Assembly: GCA_033032175.1 (NCBI GenBank)
Contig: CM065306.1
Span: 21,807,001 to 21,871,000, forward strand
DNA: 64,000 nucleotides
Reading direction: 5' to 3'
DNA from: Saturnia japonica
Taxonomy: Eukaryota > Arthropoda > Insecta > Lepidoptera > Saturniidae
Part shown: positions 43,673 to 54,500 of the stretch, piece after piece
How the letters are laid out: every line of letters starts with the position of its first letter
How positions within the stretch are numbered: the first letter of the stretch is position 1
Position numbers and translations under genes: made by a program
Notes under the pieces: model-generated
The model's input: only the letters and a program-made list of their open reading frames with translations
The model's database searches: none
Told to the model about the DNA's origin: nothing

Positions 43673-43773
43673 ATTAGACTAGAAAGATTGAAATCACCTA
43701 CCAGTAAAGCTGTAGAAGACCTAGAAATCTTGTTTTGAATTACTTCAGTGGTATTTTTTAGGTAAATGTCAAT

Positions 43774-44079
43774 TTATACGTTTCTTATTGGACATGGAAC
43801 GTATATCACACAAATATCAACGTAAAAGCCGTTACCGATTTTTACGGAAAGCCAAATATCCTCACATGATGATTCCCATTTAGATTTTATTAGTACCTCG
43901 TATATCTTTTGTACAGCAATCATTACTCCCCCTCCATCCTTTTTGACAGAATCAGAAGACGTAGAGGATCTATCACGCCTGAATACGTCATAACGCTGAT
44001 CGATAATCTCGCGGTCATATACACCACTATTGAGCCATGTTTCTGTTATTAAAATTACATCGAAATTCTTACTTAGCAC
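43774..44079 (-). pseudogene. LINE endonuclease fragment
   Basis: 101 codons with MLSKNFDVILITETWLN (catalytic Glu of the apurinic-type endonuclease), FRRDRSS..GGGVMIAVQ and a VKI..ICVIYVPC strand. A stop separates it from the next piece. Confidence 0.88.
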
Positions 44080-45429
44080 CGAAATATAAAAATCTACAGT
44101 TTTTGTTCTCTTCTCCTCCTAATCTAAGTCCTCTTAAATTTTGATAATATATTTTTAGAGAGAATTTAAACAGTACACATGTAACATGTACATAGTACAC
44201 AAGTAGATTTTCGGACTTATGTTCTGGGACACATTGAATTGCCACATTACGATCTCTTGCTTGTTGTTCCATTTGGTTGAGTTTAGCATTCATATTATTG
44301 ACTTGAACAATTAATTGAGTATTTTCAGCTGTCAGTGTTGATAATGAGTCACTATATTCCTTGTTTATTGTTATTTAATCATCAGGAAAATTCGAAAAGA
44401 AATGCACGGATTTAATGATTTCATCAAGTTCTTCACGCATGGTGGAAAAGTTGGAGTTTAATTCTCTTATATCCTGCTGCACTTTGATAAGAGTAGAGTT
44501 AAATTTGTTTAGACTGAGGTACTTGCTGACTTTTGACTCATATCCATATGAAGCTTGCGAATCTCTTGTAAGATAGCATCTTGTGAGCATATTGATGACG
44601 GAGGAGAGATTTGGTGAATCGCTGTATTTCACACAATCTTGGAGATAGTTATTATTATTTTATTATAATTTTTATTTTACAATTACAAGGAAAACTTACA
44701 GCTAAAAAAAGATATATAATAAGAAGATAATTCTGAAGGTCATTTAAAAGTTTTCACAAATAGAAAATATTAATATATGACAAGTTAGATCGGTTGAAAT
44801 TTACAAAAGAAATAGTATCGACTTACAGAAAGAATGATGATGTCAGTTTATTTTTAAATCAGAAGCGGTAGTGTTAAAGAAATCGTAGCTTTTATCAAGT
44901 AAGGTAAATTGCCCACATGCCCTTATAGTAAAACTATTCCGTCGATAACTGGTGTTAACCGATGGCAAGTAGAGGAGACGCGGACTTCTGAGGAAAGTAG
45001 AGGTAGTACGTAAATAAATGTTACTCACGAGTTCTACACATTCTCCGGCTCCACTACATATTTTTGAAAGAAATGTTAAATCTGCTATTCGCCTACGCTT
45101 ATGTACTGGGAGAAACTTGCGATTCTTTGCTAATATTGTTCCATAGGCGTTTTCACATTAAAGTTGATGTAGGTAGGCATTATAAAAATGTATGTGATAA
45201 TCTTTAATATATAGTTTTTATTCATGTGTACGGCACTGGATCGCCCTAGATATCACTACCAACGTATTAAACCTCGTATTTAGTTTACGTTCGCACACTT
45301 TTTATGTAACTTCAGTTTATCTTACATACCAAAATATATTGATTTTTAAGAGGCTTATTGTAAGGAGACTACTCAAGATGTGAGTACCGCGCGCTTTTTT
45401 TTCTTTGCTTAATACTAGGTCGAGAATAC

Positions 45430-45606
45430 GCTTATTAACATTATAACAACTGTTTTATTGTAAAGTATTGCTAAAACTCGTAAAATCGCATAAGATCATT
45501 ACTTTGTTAGAGTTAGCAGTATTTAATAACCTTAAATTAAAAAGTTCATCACTGTCCCATTTTATCTGCGATATATTAAAGTCGTCCAACAATAAAAAGA
45601 TATTAT
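45430..45606 (-). pseudogene. Another LINE endonuclease scrap
   Basis: The minus strand reads LLLDDFNISQIKWDSDELFN then LRLLNTANSNKVMILC, the GDFN-type endonuclease motif region. Isolated, and interrupted on the right by the SINE at 45,627. Confidence 0.65.
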
Positions 45607-45626
45607 ATTACTTCTATCATTGTTGA

Positions 45627-45895
45627 TTAGCCTCGTTAGCCTAGTGGTCGTAAGCGTGACTGCTATGAGCGAGGTCCTGGGTTCGAATCCCAGGTCGAAC
45701 AAAGTGTTATTGGGTTTTTCCTATGAAATTCTTAGTAGCAGCTCGGAGTTTGGTTTCGTGCCCGATTAATGGCAATAGGCTCGCCCCATATTACATGTGA
45801 CCTAAAAAACGTACTCGGCGAACTGTGGGTGTGTACAAATGTACACCTCTGCCTAACCCTTCAGGGAATACTGGCATGATGGTATGTTATTGAGC
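45627..45895 (+). repeat. Complete tRNA-derived SINE
   Basis: The A box TAGCCTAGTGG is at 45,637-45,647 and a perfect B box GGTTCGAATCC at 45,680-45,690. The body and the tail 'ggcatgatggtatgttattg' follow. Partial copies are at 851-957 and 17,872-18,040. It has an internal polymerase III promoter but no cloverleaf acceptor stem, so it is not called a tRNA gene. Confidence 0.9.
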
Positions 45896-48800
45896 ATTAT
45901 TTTAAAGGAATTATCAAAAACCGTTATAACGAAAGCACATGGTTACTATTGTGCGGGTAATAACAACACATTTTCAATGAGCGTAATGTATCTAACCTGA
46001 TGCTCGGAGGCAAAGGTAGGTAGGTTGTAGACATGCGCAAATCAGTACTCTATGAAGTAATGCCATATGGCATGACATTTCGTGCTGCGTAATATGGCAT
46101 TAGAGCAGTACTCAGTACTCTAAACATGACCCGTCTGAAATAACGCATTAAGCTTAGGCATACATATAGCCCGCTAACAATTACGTATGTGCTCTTGTAC
46201 TGAATGTTCTGATGTCATAAATAGACCTTTTATTATTGCCTATTTGTATAGTTTACTTGTACGAGTGACGACACGGCGTTATGAAAACGCAAGCTTTATT
46301 CTGCTTTATTGAAAAAGTTGATTTTCCTTCAAACTTAACTATTAAGTGATTATGAAATATTTCTAATAGTGGTGGGCGATTATGACAACGATAACACGAA
46401 ATATTTTGATTATAGCCATTAGTAATTAAATTACTAATATTATTAGATTTTTCAATTTATGAGTGATCGTTCATAATTGAAGTACGATTAGTAATTACTA
46501 ATGTTAGGTTATTAATATTTAGTTTATCAAATTTATAATTATTGCGACCGAACGACCTTTTTTTAGATTCCTACTCTACTAACTATACATCAAGGGCTCG
46601 ATTATGAATGATCATTTTTATTTATAATTCGATTATGAAAAATTATTATGAATGAATGGCCAGTATACGTGAGCAATAGCAACATTTTGCCTGTTTATTC
46701 GGAGTCACTTCCTCGAAGTGATTCCACAGCTGGCTGCTTTTTCTCTTAGACGCCATACCTAAATTAATTTATTTACATACACTTACAATATTTTATATTA
46801 TTATATTTACACACACACACACTTGAACTATTAATATATGTATATAAATATATCTAAATGAATTTATTTACACAAACCTTGGAATATTATTTCTAATTAT
46901 TCCCACTTTAACTCAAGTAACAGATCGAAATTATTTTTTACAAAAACAGCAGATACTTCACTATTCAACTTTTTATTTATATCTCCACTGCATAAATAAC
47001 CTTGACCGCGTAAACTAATACCTAACACGCTAATGAATGCACTATAATTCAAAACATTGAAATAAACGAAAGAAAGCGAGCAAGTTATGATTTATGAGTT
47101 GGGCGGTGTCAAAGAAATGTAAGCTTTATTAGGAATGCAATAGAAGCATAACGGAGGTAGAATCCTATCAAGCGGCGGACATTCGTTGTCGTTCGCACAA
47201 TATTACTCGAACCTTTACGATGCTGACCGATTGACACCCGAACATTACAGTACACTTCAGTACCTACGTACAGTACTTAAAACGCGACGGACCTATCCTT
47301 TAACCTCTTGCTATGCTACGTCATGCAACGTCATGTTTAGAGTTATGTGACATGCTAAATTTTGTTGGGTTATAGGTACTGTTACAGTACGCGGTCGTGA
47401 CATATTACGCGTAATACATGACTCGCAGTACTTACACATGTCTAGTAGGTTGGCTCTTACTTGCGCAAACTGGTTTATTTGGATTTGGGCATATATAGGC
47501 ATTGGAAGAACTAACGGCTGATTTTTCAATCGTAAGATAACGACATATATCGGATTTTAAATAATTTATCGTTTCTATACAGTATCGATATTGTCTGACG
47601 ATTGAAAAATCGGCTTCTAATGTAATTATTATGTCTGAAATTTGGAGTACAGATCTTAGTCCACTAGAGAGCGTTAGTGTCGCTACTGTTATAATATTAT
47701 GTATAAACATATTACTATAATACTCAAGAACTATATACATTTAAACGCCCCAAAATCGTCGTTTCTATTTAGCTATTTTACAGGAAGACTTAACGGCTAT
47801 TCACTGACAAATATCAATAATTATAAGCTAGAGAAACACAACCAAATTGTTTGTTATTTACGCAGAACCCTAAACCTTATTCTAAAATAAAAGTAGCCCA
47901 AGTTATTCCATAGCTAGCTATCTGCCAGTGAAAATCCCGTCAAAATCGGTCCAACCGTTTCGGAGATTACCCGGAACAAAACAGATAGGTAGACAAAGAA
48001 ATTTAAAATTGTTTTTATTTAAGTAGGTACCGTATATACCTACCTACTTTGTTAAGCATTTAGTAAAAAGCTGTCATTTGTCATTACAAACACATTTCAA
48101 TTTTATTTATTTGTATTAAAGATAATAATATGATAATATCTATCTGTAGAATTTATAAGTCTTTTAAAGGTTGTTGTTAAGTCGATATCTTCCTATCACT
48201 GGTTGCTAGGCAACGATTATTAATTTGTCTTAAGAAAGAAATCTTAAACTGTGTAATAGCGCCATCTATTATTTTATTTACTTACAAAACTAAGTTTCAA
48301 TAATAATTGTGAAAATGTTGTCGACAAGACGGCAAGTACACATAGATGGCATACCTACCCTAATTTAACAATAATATTATGTACTAAATATGTAATGCGT
48401 CGAAAGAAAAAAAAAAAATTAGAAAATCCAAAGCAATCAAAAATAGGTAGGTAGTTCAGACACCGAGAAGGCACGTTAAGAACGTCGAAATACTACTACC
48501 GCTTAGGTAAACATCGCAGTCATTGAGATAATTATGTCGTTAACCAAATCGATCCGGCTTTATCAATATATTAGTTTGCAGTCAAGAATATGTTTAGTGA
48601 ATGTAATAATAATAATTTATTGGAGCCATAAATCATATAACAATAAATAACAAAAATGTACGATATTAGCTACATTATTGAAAACTGTGTCGCAGCCAAT
48701 AGCGCCACTTCTTGGATATAACAGTGGGGTTTGCGTTCTATAATTCAATGAAAATATAACTAAAGTACGACAAACATTTTACATTTTTCTTAGAGTTGTA

Positions 48801-49640
48801 GAGTATCACACATGTGTATGTGTATTGTGTGTGTATTGACGCATTGTGTGTGTACAGACGGGGAGTCGTTCCTATATATCATTATCATTCACATTATAAT
48901 CTACCCTACATTAAATAACCTTTTGGCAATGAAATTTGCCTTAAACCTCTTGCCTGGTAAATATTTAATATTTTTTGAAACCTTATTGTAGAACCTATGA
49001 CTCACACTTGATACATTATGATAATCAATCTGATTGCTGACCGAAATGGTGCACATCTGATTTATATACACATGTAACCAATGAAATCGCTATACATGCT
49101 TATAAATACATAACATGTTGGTACATTTATTAATACAATAAATTACATTACAAAGGAAATTCTACGCAAGTGTCCGAAACTAGACGCTAACCAGTAGGCT
49201 ACTTTAAAACTTGATTATAAAACATTTTTTATTTAATTTTTTGTTATTTATGAAGCATCAAGAAAGACACTACAATTTTAAAGAACATTCAACACTCAAC
49301 GCCCACTTGAATTAAGCTGCTTGCCTTGGCTTGCCTCCGGTCCGACCGATGTCGGTGTTTGATGCACAACTCAAAGGCTTGCGATGCGTCCACAGGTTTA
49401 CGTGTAGTTAGTATAGCATGCGCTAATAAATAATTGAAAAAACCTGGTACGGTTTCTATAATTTTTTTACTATGAATTTTCCGTATTTTATTATTTTTCC
49501 TTGTTCAATTTTGCTTATTTACAATAAAAATAGATTAAACCAAATGTTATATCCGACACAAGGTCGACGTCCGTCATGCTTGCTTATCCCAAACAGTAGC
49601 ACATTCGCAAACATGTGGATGGCTGTTTTTTTTCTGACTA
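45896..49640. other. Gene-free AT-rich stretch
   Basis: Nothing coding is recognised. A repeat tail with 'gtcaaaatcggtccaaccgt' and 'ttcggagattacccgg' lies at about 47,925-48,000, typical of lepidopteran interspersed repeats. A CA microsatellite is at about 46,811 and a TG-rich run at 48,812-48,860. The stretch 46,370-46,660 is rich in 'attactaat' words. Confidence 0.5.
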
Positions 49641-50523
49641 CACTGTTGTGTCGTGGTTGAAAACGGTGCTGACATAGTTCTTTTTACAGACGACACTTAT
49701 ATTCAAAGTGAAAAGAATAGATTCGGAGCTTAGGCAATTAAACAACACCTTAGTTAAAATCTCTGAATGGTTTGCTTTAAATAACTTACTACTAAATGCA
49801 ATGTCGGGAAGATTATGCGTAAGATTCGCCAGTCAACAGATATTGCCACTGCGAGGTTAGTCTGCTTCGCTTACTTCCATAGCTTAATGTCTTACGGTAT
49901 TTTGCTTTGGGGTTCAGCAGCTGAGGTAGATACCATATTCATATTAGAAAAGCGGGCAATTCGAGCAATATACAGCATGATACCTTGCGAATCACTGAAG
50001 AACAAATTCCAGGAATATGGTATATTAACTTTGCCCTCCCAATATATCCTTGACAACTTAATGTGTATTCGCAAAAACTTAGTCAAACTAGATTTTGTCA
50101 AAGATCAGCACAATGTTAATATTAGAAATAGAGAAAAATTAGTCGTACCGTGTTATAGACTTAGTAAAACTAATAAAAGGTTTTTAGATAGTAGTGTTAG
50201 GTTCTATATTAAGATTCCGAAACACATTACTGATTTGCCGGACAACAAGTTCAAGGACCGTGTCAAGCGGGTTTTACTGTCTAAAGGTTATTATAGAGTG
50301 GATCATTATGTGAATGGTAGTGATGTCTGGAAGTGACTATCTCTGTGCATCCGCAAAATTATTATTAATGTAGATACCTGTTGTATTAACAACTGTACAG
50401 TTGAAAAAAAGTTTCTTACCGGTTCTTCTCGATGTTTGGAATATTTTCCGAACCGGCAGTAGTGTTTTGACGTTCATAAGTGCCTTCTTAAGGCCTAAAT
50501 TGAATAAACATTATTTTGATTTT
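49640..50523 (+). mobile_element. 5'-truncated LINE
   Basis: It starts near a VLF.DDT (YADD-like) site at about 49,675. The open piece 49,815-50,336 (173 codons) has YFHSLMSYGILLWGSAAEVD, ILEKRAIRAIYSMIPCESLK, KFQEYGILTLPSQYILDNLM and LPDNKFKDRVKRVLLSKGYY, the usual C-terminus of a lepidopteran reverse-transcriptase element. Its 3' UTR has 'ttaccggttcttctcgatg' and ends 'aaacattattttgattttga'. Another copy of that UTR is inverted at 35,795. Confidence 0.88.
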
Positions 50524-50632
50524 GACTGTTAGCCAAAGGGTCCTAAATCCTCAGATGGCTTTTACAACTTCACCGTGACTTGGGGGCGAGAGCTTAAGGC
50601 ACTCAGCCGCGAAAGTAAAGTGGACCTATTGA
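50523..50632 (-). repeat. Inverted copy of the 'ggctaacag' retroelement 3' tip
   Basis: The reverse complement reads 'tttcgcggctgagtgcctta', 'tcgcccccaagtc', 'ggtgaagttgtaaaagcc' and 'ggctaacag', as at 23,541-23,640. It abuts the end of the plus-strand LINE with no gap. Confidence 0.8.
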
Positions 50633-51179
50633 GCCTATTTTAAACAAGCGTTTGTAAAGGTTTGAAGTATGTAGCAAGTGGCAAGCGTATGGTTGAGTCA
50701 ACAGGATGGCAGTATCTGTCTGACTGAATAGAATTTGTCCGATTGAGCATAAACTATTATTAAGCATTATTATTATTATTATTAACTATTATCCAATCAT
50801 CGATACCAATCGTTGTGGTAGGTAAGCATATTATTGGAAACCTTACTATATTGTCTTTGCCTTTTGGTGTCGTATTTCAATCAATGGTCAGTAAAAATTA
50901 TCAATGATTTTCCATCCACTCATGTACCTTACATACATTGCTTGCCAGATCTACACAAATTTTATTGTGCATCAAATTTTTCCTCTTCATCTGATGTAAG
51001 AGTTAGCAGTTACAGATAGAGAGAAGTTCGGATATAGGTAGTGTGTCAACGAGTGCCAAAGTATTAAAGTTCACCTCTGACTTGGTCAGTTAGGGTGATT
51101 ATAATATGGCCCTCGGACATATTATAAGGTTGCTGCTGGCCTACATGCAAATGCTCAATATTTGTTAAATTGCATTCTT

Positions 51180-51480
51180 CGAGTGGTTACAGACAGCTGG
51201 TGCGTGCAGTTCGTGCACCGGCGCGGCGCGACGCGGACAGCTGCTGGAGAAGCGGGGGCGCGCGGGACGCGCGGGCCAGTATACGAACGTCGCGCCCGTA
51301 CGCGACGTGCCGCGCCGCGCGGCAGTCTCACCGACATACCCAAAGAGAAAGGTCGCGTCTCGCGCTCTTCGATTGAATCGCCACGTGTTACTGTGTCACG
51401 AACTTATCGTTGTGTACCTACGCGGAACTTGCATTGTTTTGTCAACTAACGGATTACTGTGTTAAAACATAACGTCCCGC
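51180..51480 (+). promoter_or_regulatory. CpG-rich leader/promoter region of the GPCR gene
   Basis: A dense CpG block at 51,215-51,330 lies just upstream of the GPCR coding region in an AT-rich setting. It probably holds the transcription start and the 5' UTR. Overlapping open frames on both strands are compositional. No TATA box is evident. Confidence 0.4.
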
Positions 51481-51529
51481 TTGAAGTTGTTAGTTGAGTG
51501 TAACCGGACAGACGCGTGGTGTCGAGGCG

Positions 51530-51558
51530 ATGAGAGTCCCGGCGAAAGGCCGGTTGCG
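51530..51558 (+). CDS. mthl1: Candidate start exon of mthl1
   Basis: ATG AGA GTC CCG GCG AAA GGC CGG TTG CG ends at the donor GTGAGT. Joining to 51,591 (after CCCTCCAG) gives [17 protein letters not shown] and a good signal peptide in frame. The gap is only 32 nt, too short for a normal insect intron. The main frame itself runs open from 51,481 but has no ATG. Either intron sequence is missing from the assembly or the real start is further upstream. Confidence 0.4.
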
Positions 51559-54500
51559 GTGAGTAGCACGACATGCTTGCGACCCTCCAGAGTGGTCGCG
51601 TACGCTCTGTATGCGGCGGCGGCGGCGGTGGCGGTGGCGGTAGCGGCGGGCGGCGCGGTCGTGCCCCGCTGCTGTCCCGCCGGCAGCCGACTAGACCCGG
51701 CTGCACTGGACGCGCCGGGGTTGAGTCCGAGCATCGCGGCCGCAGCGTGCGTGTCCGACGATGAGTACGTGGCCGCGTGGGCGCCTCTCGTGTACAGACC
51801 GGTGATCGGCAAGTTCCTGGAGCGCGGCCGAGTACCGGCGCACTGGGTGGGAGGCGCGGCAGGGAACGTGTCGCTACCGCAGTGCGAGGAGTTGCGCGCG
51901 GTGCCCGAGCAGCCGGCCGCGTACGCGCTACTGGCGAGTAACGCGTCGCTGGTGCTACTCCGTGGCGCGACACGGGCGCTGCCGCTGGGACGGTTTTGTG
52001 CAGACGCGAGCGCGGCGCTCGTGTGCGCTGAGGAGGCACCGCGAGGCGCGACCAAGTGTTGTGCGGAAGGACGCGTGTATGACAACGCGAGATGTACGGC
52101 GGACGCGGAGCGCGCTGCGAGTGTACTAGTGGAGGTATCGGAGCTCGCTAACGGCTCAGATGTGCAAGCCGGGTGGCCGGCGTGCCGGGCCGGGTCAGGG
52201 TACGCGGTGGCGGGTGCAGTGGCGGGGGCGCGCTTGCTGCCGGAGGGTGTCCTCGTGCTGGCTGGCGGGGCGCGGCTCGAGGGCGGTACGTGGTGCGCAG
52301 AGGCGGTGCCTGGCGAACAAGGCGCGCACGTGCTCACGTGTGAAACGGTCGCCCGCGCGGCTGGAGCTGGCGTGGCCGGTGCTGGCGGTTCGGCTCGGCA
52401 CGTGCTATACGGCGCTGGACTGGCGGTTGGCGCGCTATTTCTTGCGGCGACGCTGGCGGCGGGGTTCGCGTTGCCGGCGGCGCACCACGCGCTGCACTGG
52501 CGCTGTCAGACCCACTACGTGGCCGCGCTGATGCTGGGGGACGTGCTCCTGGCGGCGACGCAGCTGGCGGGTGACCGAGTGCCACCGACGTTGTGCCGGG
52601 CACTAGGTGAGCCCGGCGTCCCTGTAACCTAGTGTTGATGTGTAACCTGGTTCTGGCCACAGTTGACTGACGAGTGATGGCTGTTTCTGTTTGTGTGTTC
52701 GCATGTGCGGTGCGGTGCGGTGTGGTGCAGCGGTGTGCATGCACTTTCTGTTCCTGTCCGCGTTCTTCTGGCTGAACACAATGTGTTTTAACATATGGTG
52801 GACTTTCCGGTGAGTTAAGTCTTATGATATTATGTTGCTAGTTTAGTGCAATCAATTTAGTTTTGAGGCAATGATGGCTCAGTTGGTAGCGTGTACGGAC
52901 TACGCGTCTATCGACGCGACTTCGAATCCCTGCAATGAGCCTGAGCGCCCGGTGAATAAAAACATTCGTGATGAAACCATAACAAGATGGTAGGGCTTTT
53001 TCTAATGCCCGGCTGGTTAGCTACCAATCTCAAGTTTAAAATCTGTCATCAAGCACCCAATAGGCGAGTTCCGGCAGCTGCACTTGAGTCAGTCTTCCAC
53101 TAGTCTTAGCGTGGTACCATCTTGGGCCATATCATCACTCAAGATCAGATGAGATTATGGCCACAACGCTAGGTTATAACAATAAATTAAATGTGCACAC
53201 ACGACGCACAGTCGAGCTGTCACGGAAATATTACTCTCGTGTGCAGAGCATTTCCGGTGGTAGCCCGCACCGCCGGCAACCCGTTGACCTGTTTGTGAGT
53301 TTACCAAGTTAGGTTACCCATCAATGTTTTTCTTTTGAAGAATTAAAGTTACATAATATAAATTAGAATATTTAGAATTATACGACGACTGATGTGAGAA
53401 AAGACCCTAGCGTGTAGTTATGGTAAGTAGGTATGCGCGGTGTGGTGGTGGTGTGGACTGTGTGGCGTCTCGACCGCGAATCCCACCCGATTAGGGATGG
53501 TAGATAAGTGGCCTAATAATACTGGTAGGTACAGATGTCAAGTAAATACCAGGGCCTTAGTACCGGCGTCCTCCTCCTAAAGGGCCTTTTTTTAACTCGT
53601 CTATCTCTTTTCCGTCTTCCGTTTTCCTGGAGACCTTTCTTAGCTCCTCGGTGAACAAAGCAACAGGGACCTTCATCGATATTAAAAAGTTGGTGATATT
53701 TCGTACCAGGGTAATGTTTACTTAGTACATATTACAACATCCTAAAACCTGATACTTGTACCAGGAACCTGGTACGTTTACCATTCCTGCGGGCAATCCT
53801 TAACTTTTACAGTTATGCCGTATTCGCCATATTGCGAAACCGAATTTCCTTACTATGTTACCACTGCAAAATCATTTCATACGCAAGGCGGTCAGAGTGT
53901 GGTTCCTTCGAAATGATACGAGATATGGAACTTCTTTCGATCGGTTTTTGCATGAAATTCTCCGCGAAGAGCTATTTCGACAGAGCGTCAAACCCTCTGA
54001 ACCACTTAGTATTTGCCGCAACATACACTACTGACCTTAAAGCCCCGAAACTAATGCATGAAAAAAAAACTAATGTTGCTTTTTTAAAAAAACTAACCCT
54101 GGATTTAATATGAGTCTACGGTACTTTATAGTAAGAATAATATAGTCTTAAAACAACAGCGATTGTTTTCATCGGTAGTCGACCCAATATCATAGGAAGA
54201 AGCGAAAATGTTGACTGGAAGAACGTTCCACGTTACCAACACCATCCATCTTGCAACTGACAGATAAACTAAATGCGTACACACATATTTTTCAGTATAT
54301 ATATAGGGTCGATAAAACAGATCGCCGACCACCTCCAGTTCTTGACCATTTGACGGAACATATTTTAAATAATGAAGAAAATAGCAACACTGAGATATTT
54401 ATAACAATTAACTGTAATTCCGTAGTAATTTTGATATATTAGTAATTTACACTAAAGCACATTAAATTGTTTATATATATATATGTCATTGAAAAAAAAA

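Larger units (their letters stand above)
41160..44640 (-). mobile_element. Near full-length Jockey-type LINE, decayed
   Basis: From right to left on the minus strand: an ORF1-like coiled-coil piece at 44,375-44,632, then RDRNVAIQCVPEHKSENL at about 44,250; the endonuclease FDVILITETWLN at 44,060 and VGDFNLS at 43,680; a linker; the reverse transcriptase WKLAHITPMHKSGALDDVTN with YRPISIL at 42,600-42,690, GPLFFLIFINDL at 42,200; and the C-terminal RDLGITVDGSLSFRYHRHN onward. At least five frame breaks. It ends in an A-rich stretch near 41,160. Confidence 0.88.

Noticed and set aside
45627..45710. tRNA gene with A and B boxes
   Set aside because: The boxes are part of a repeated SINE body; no paired acceptor stem is present and diverged copies exist in the window.
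51446..52337. Minus-strand frames of 197 and 291 codons opposite mthl1 exon 1
   Set aside because: Shadows of the GC-rich receptor exon; no domain pattern, low-complexity Ala/Pro/Thr/Arg.
52866..52935. tRNA gene
   Set aside because: Same reasoning: A and B boxes head a SINE with a known-type body; no cloverleaf could be drawn.
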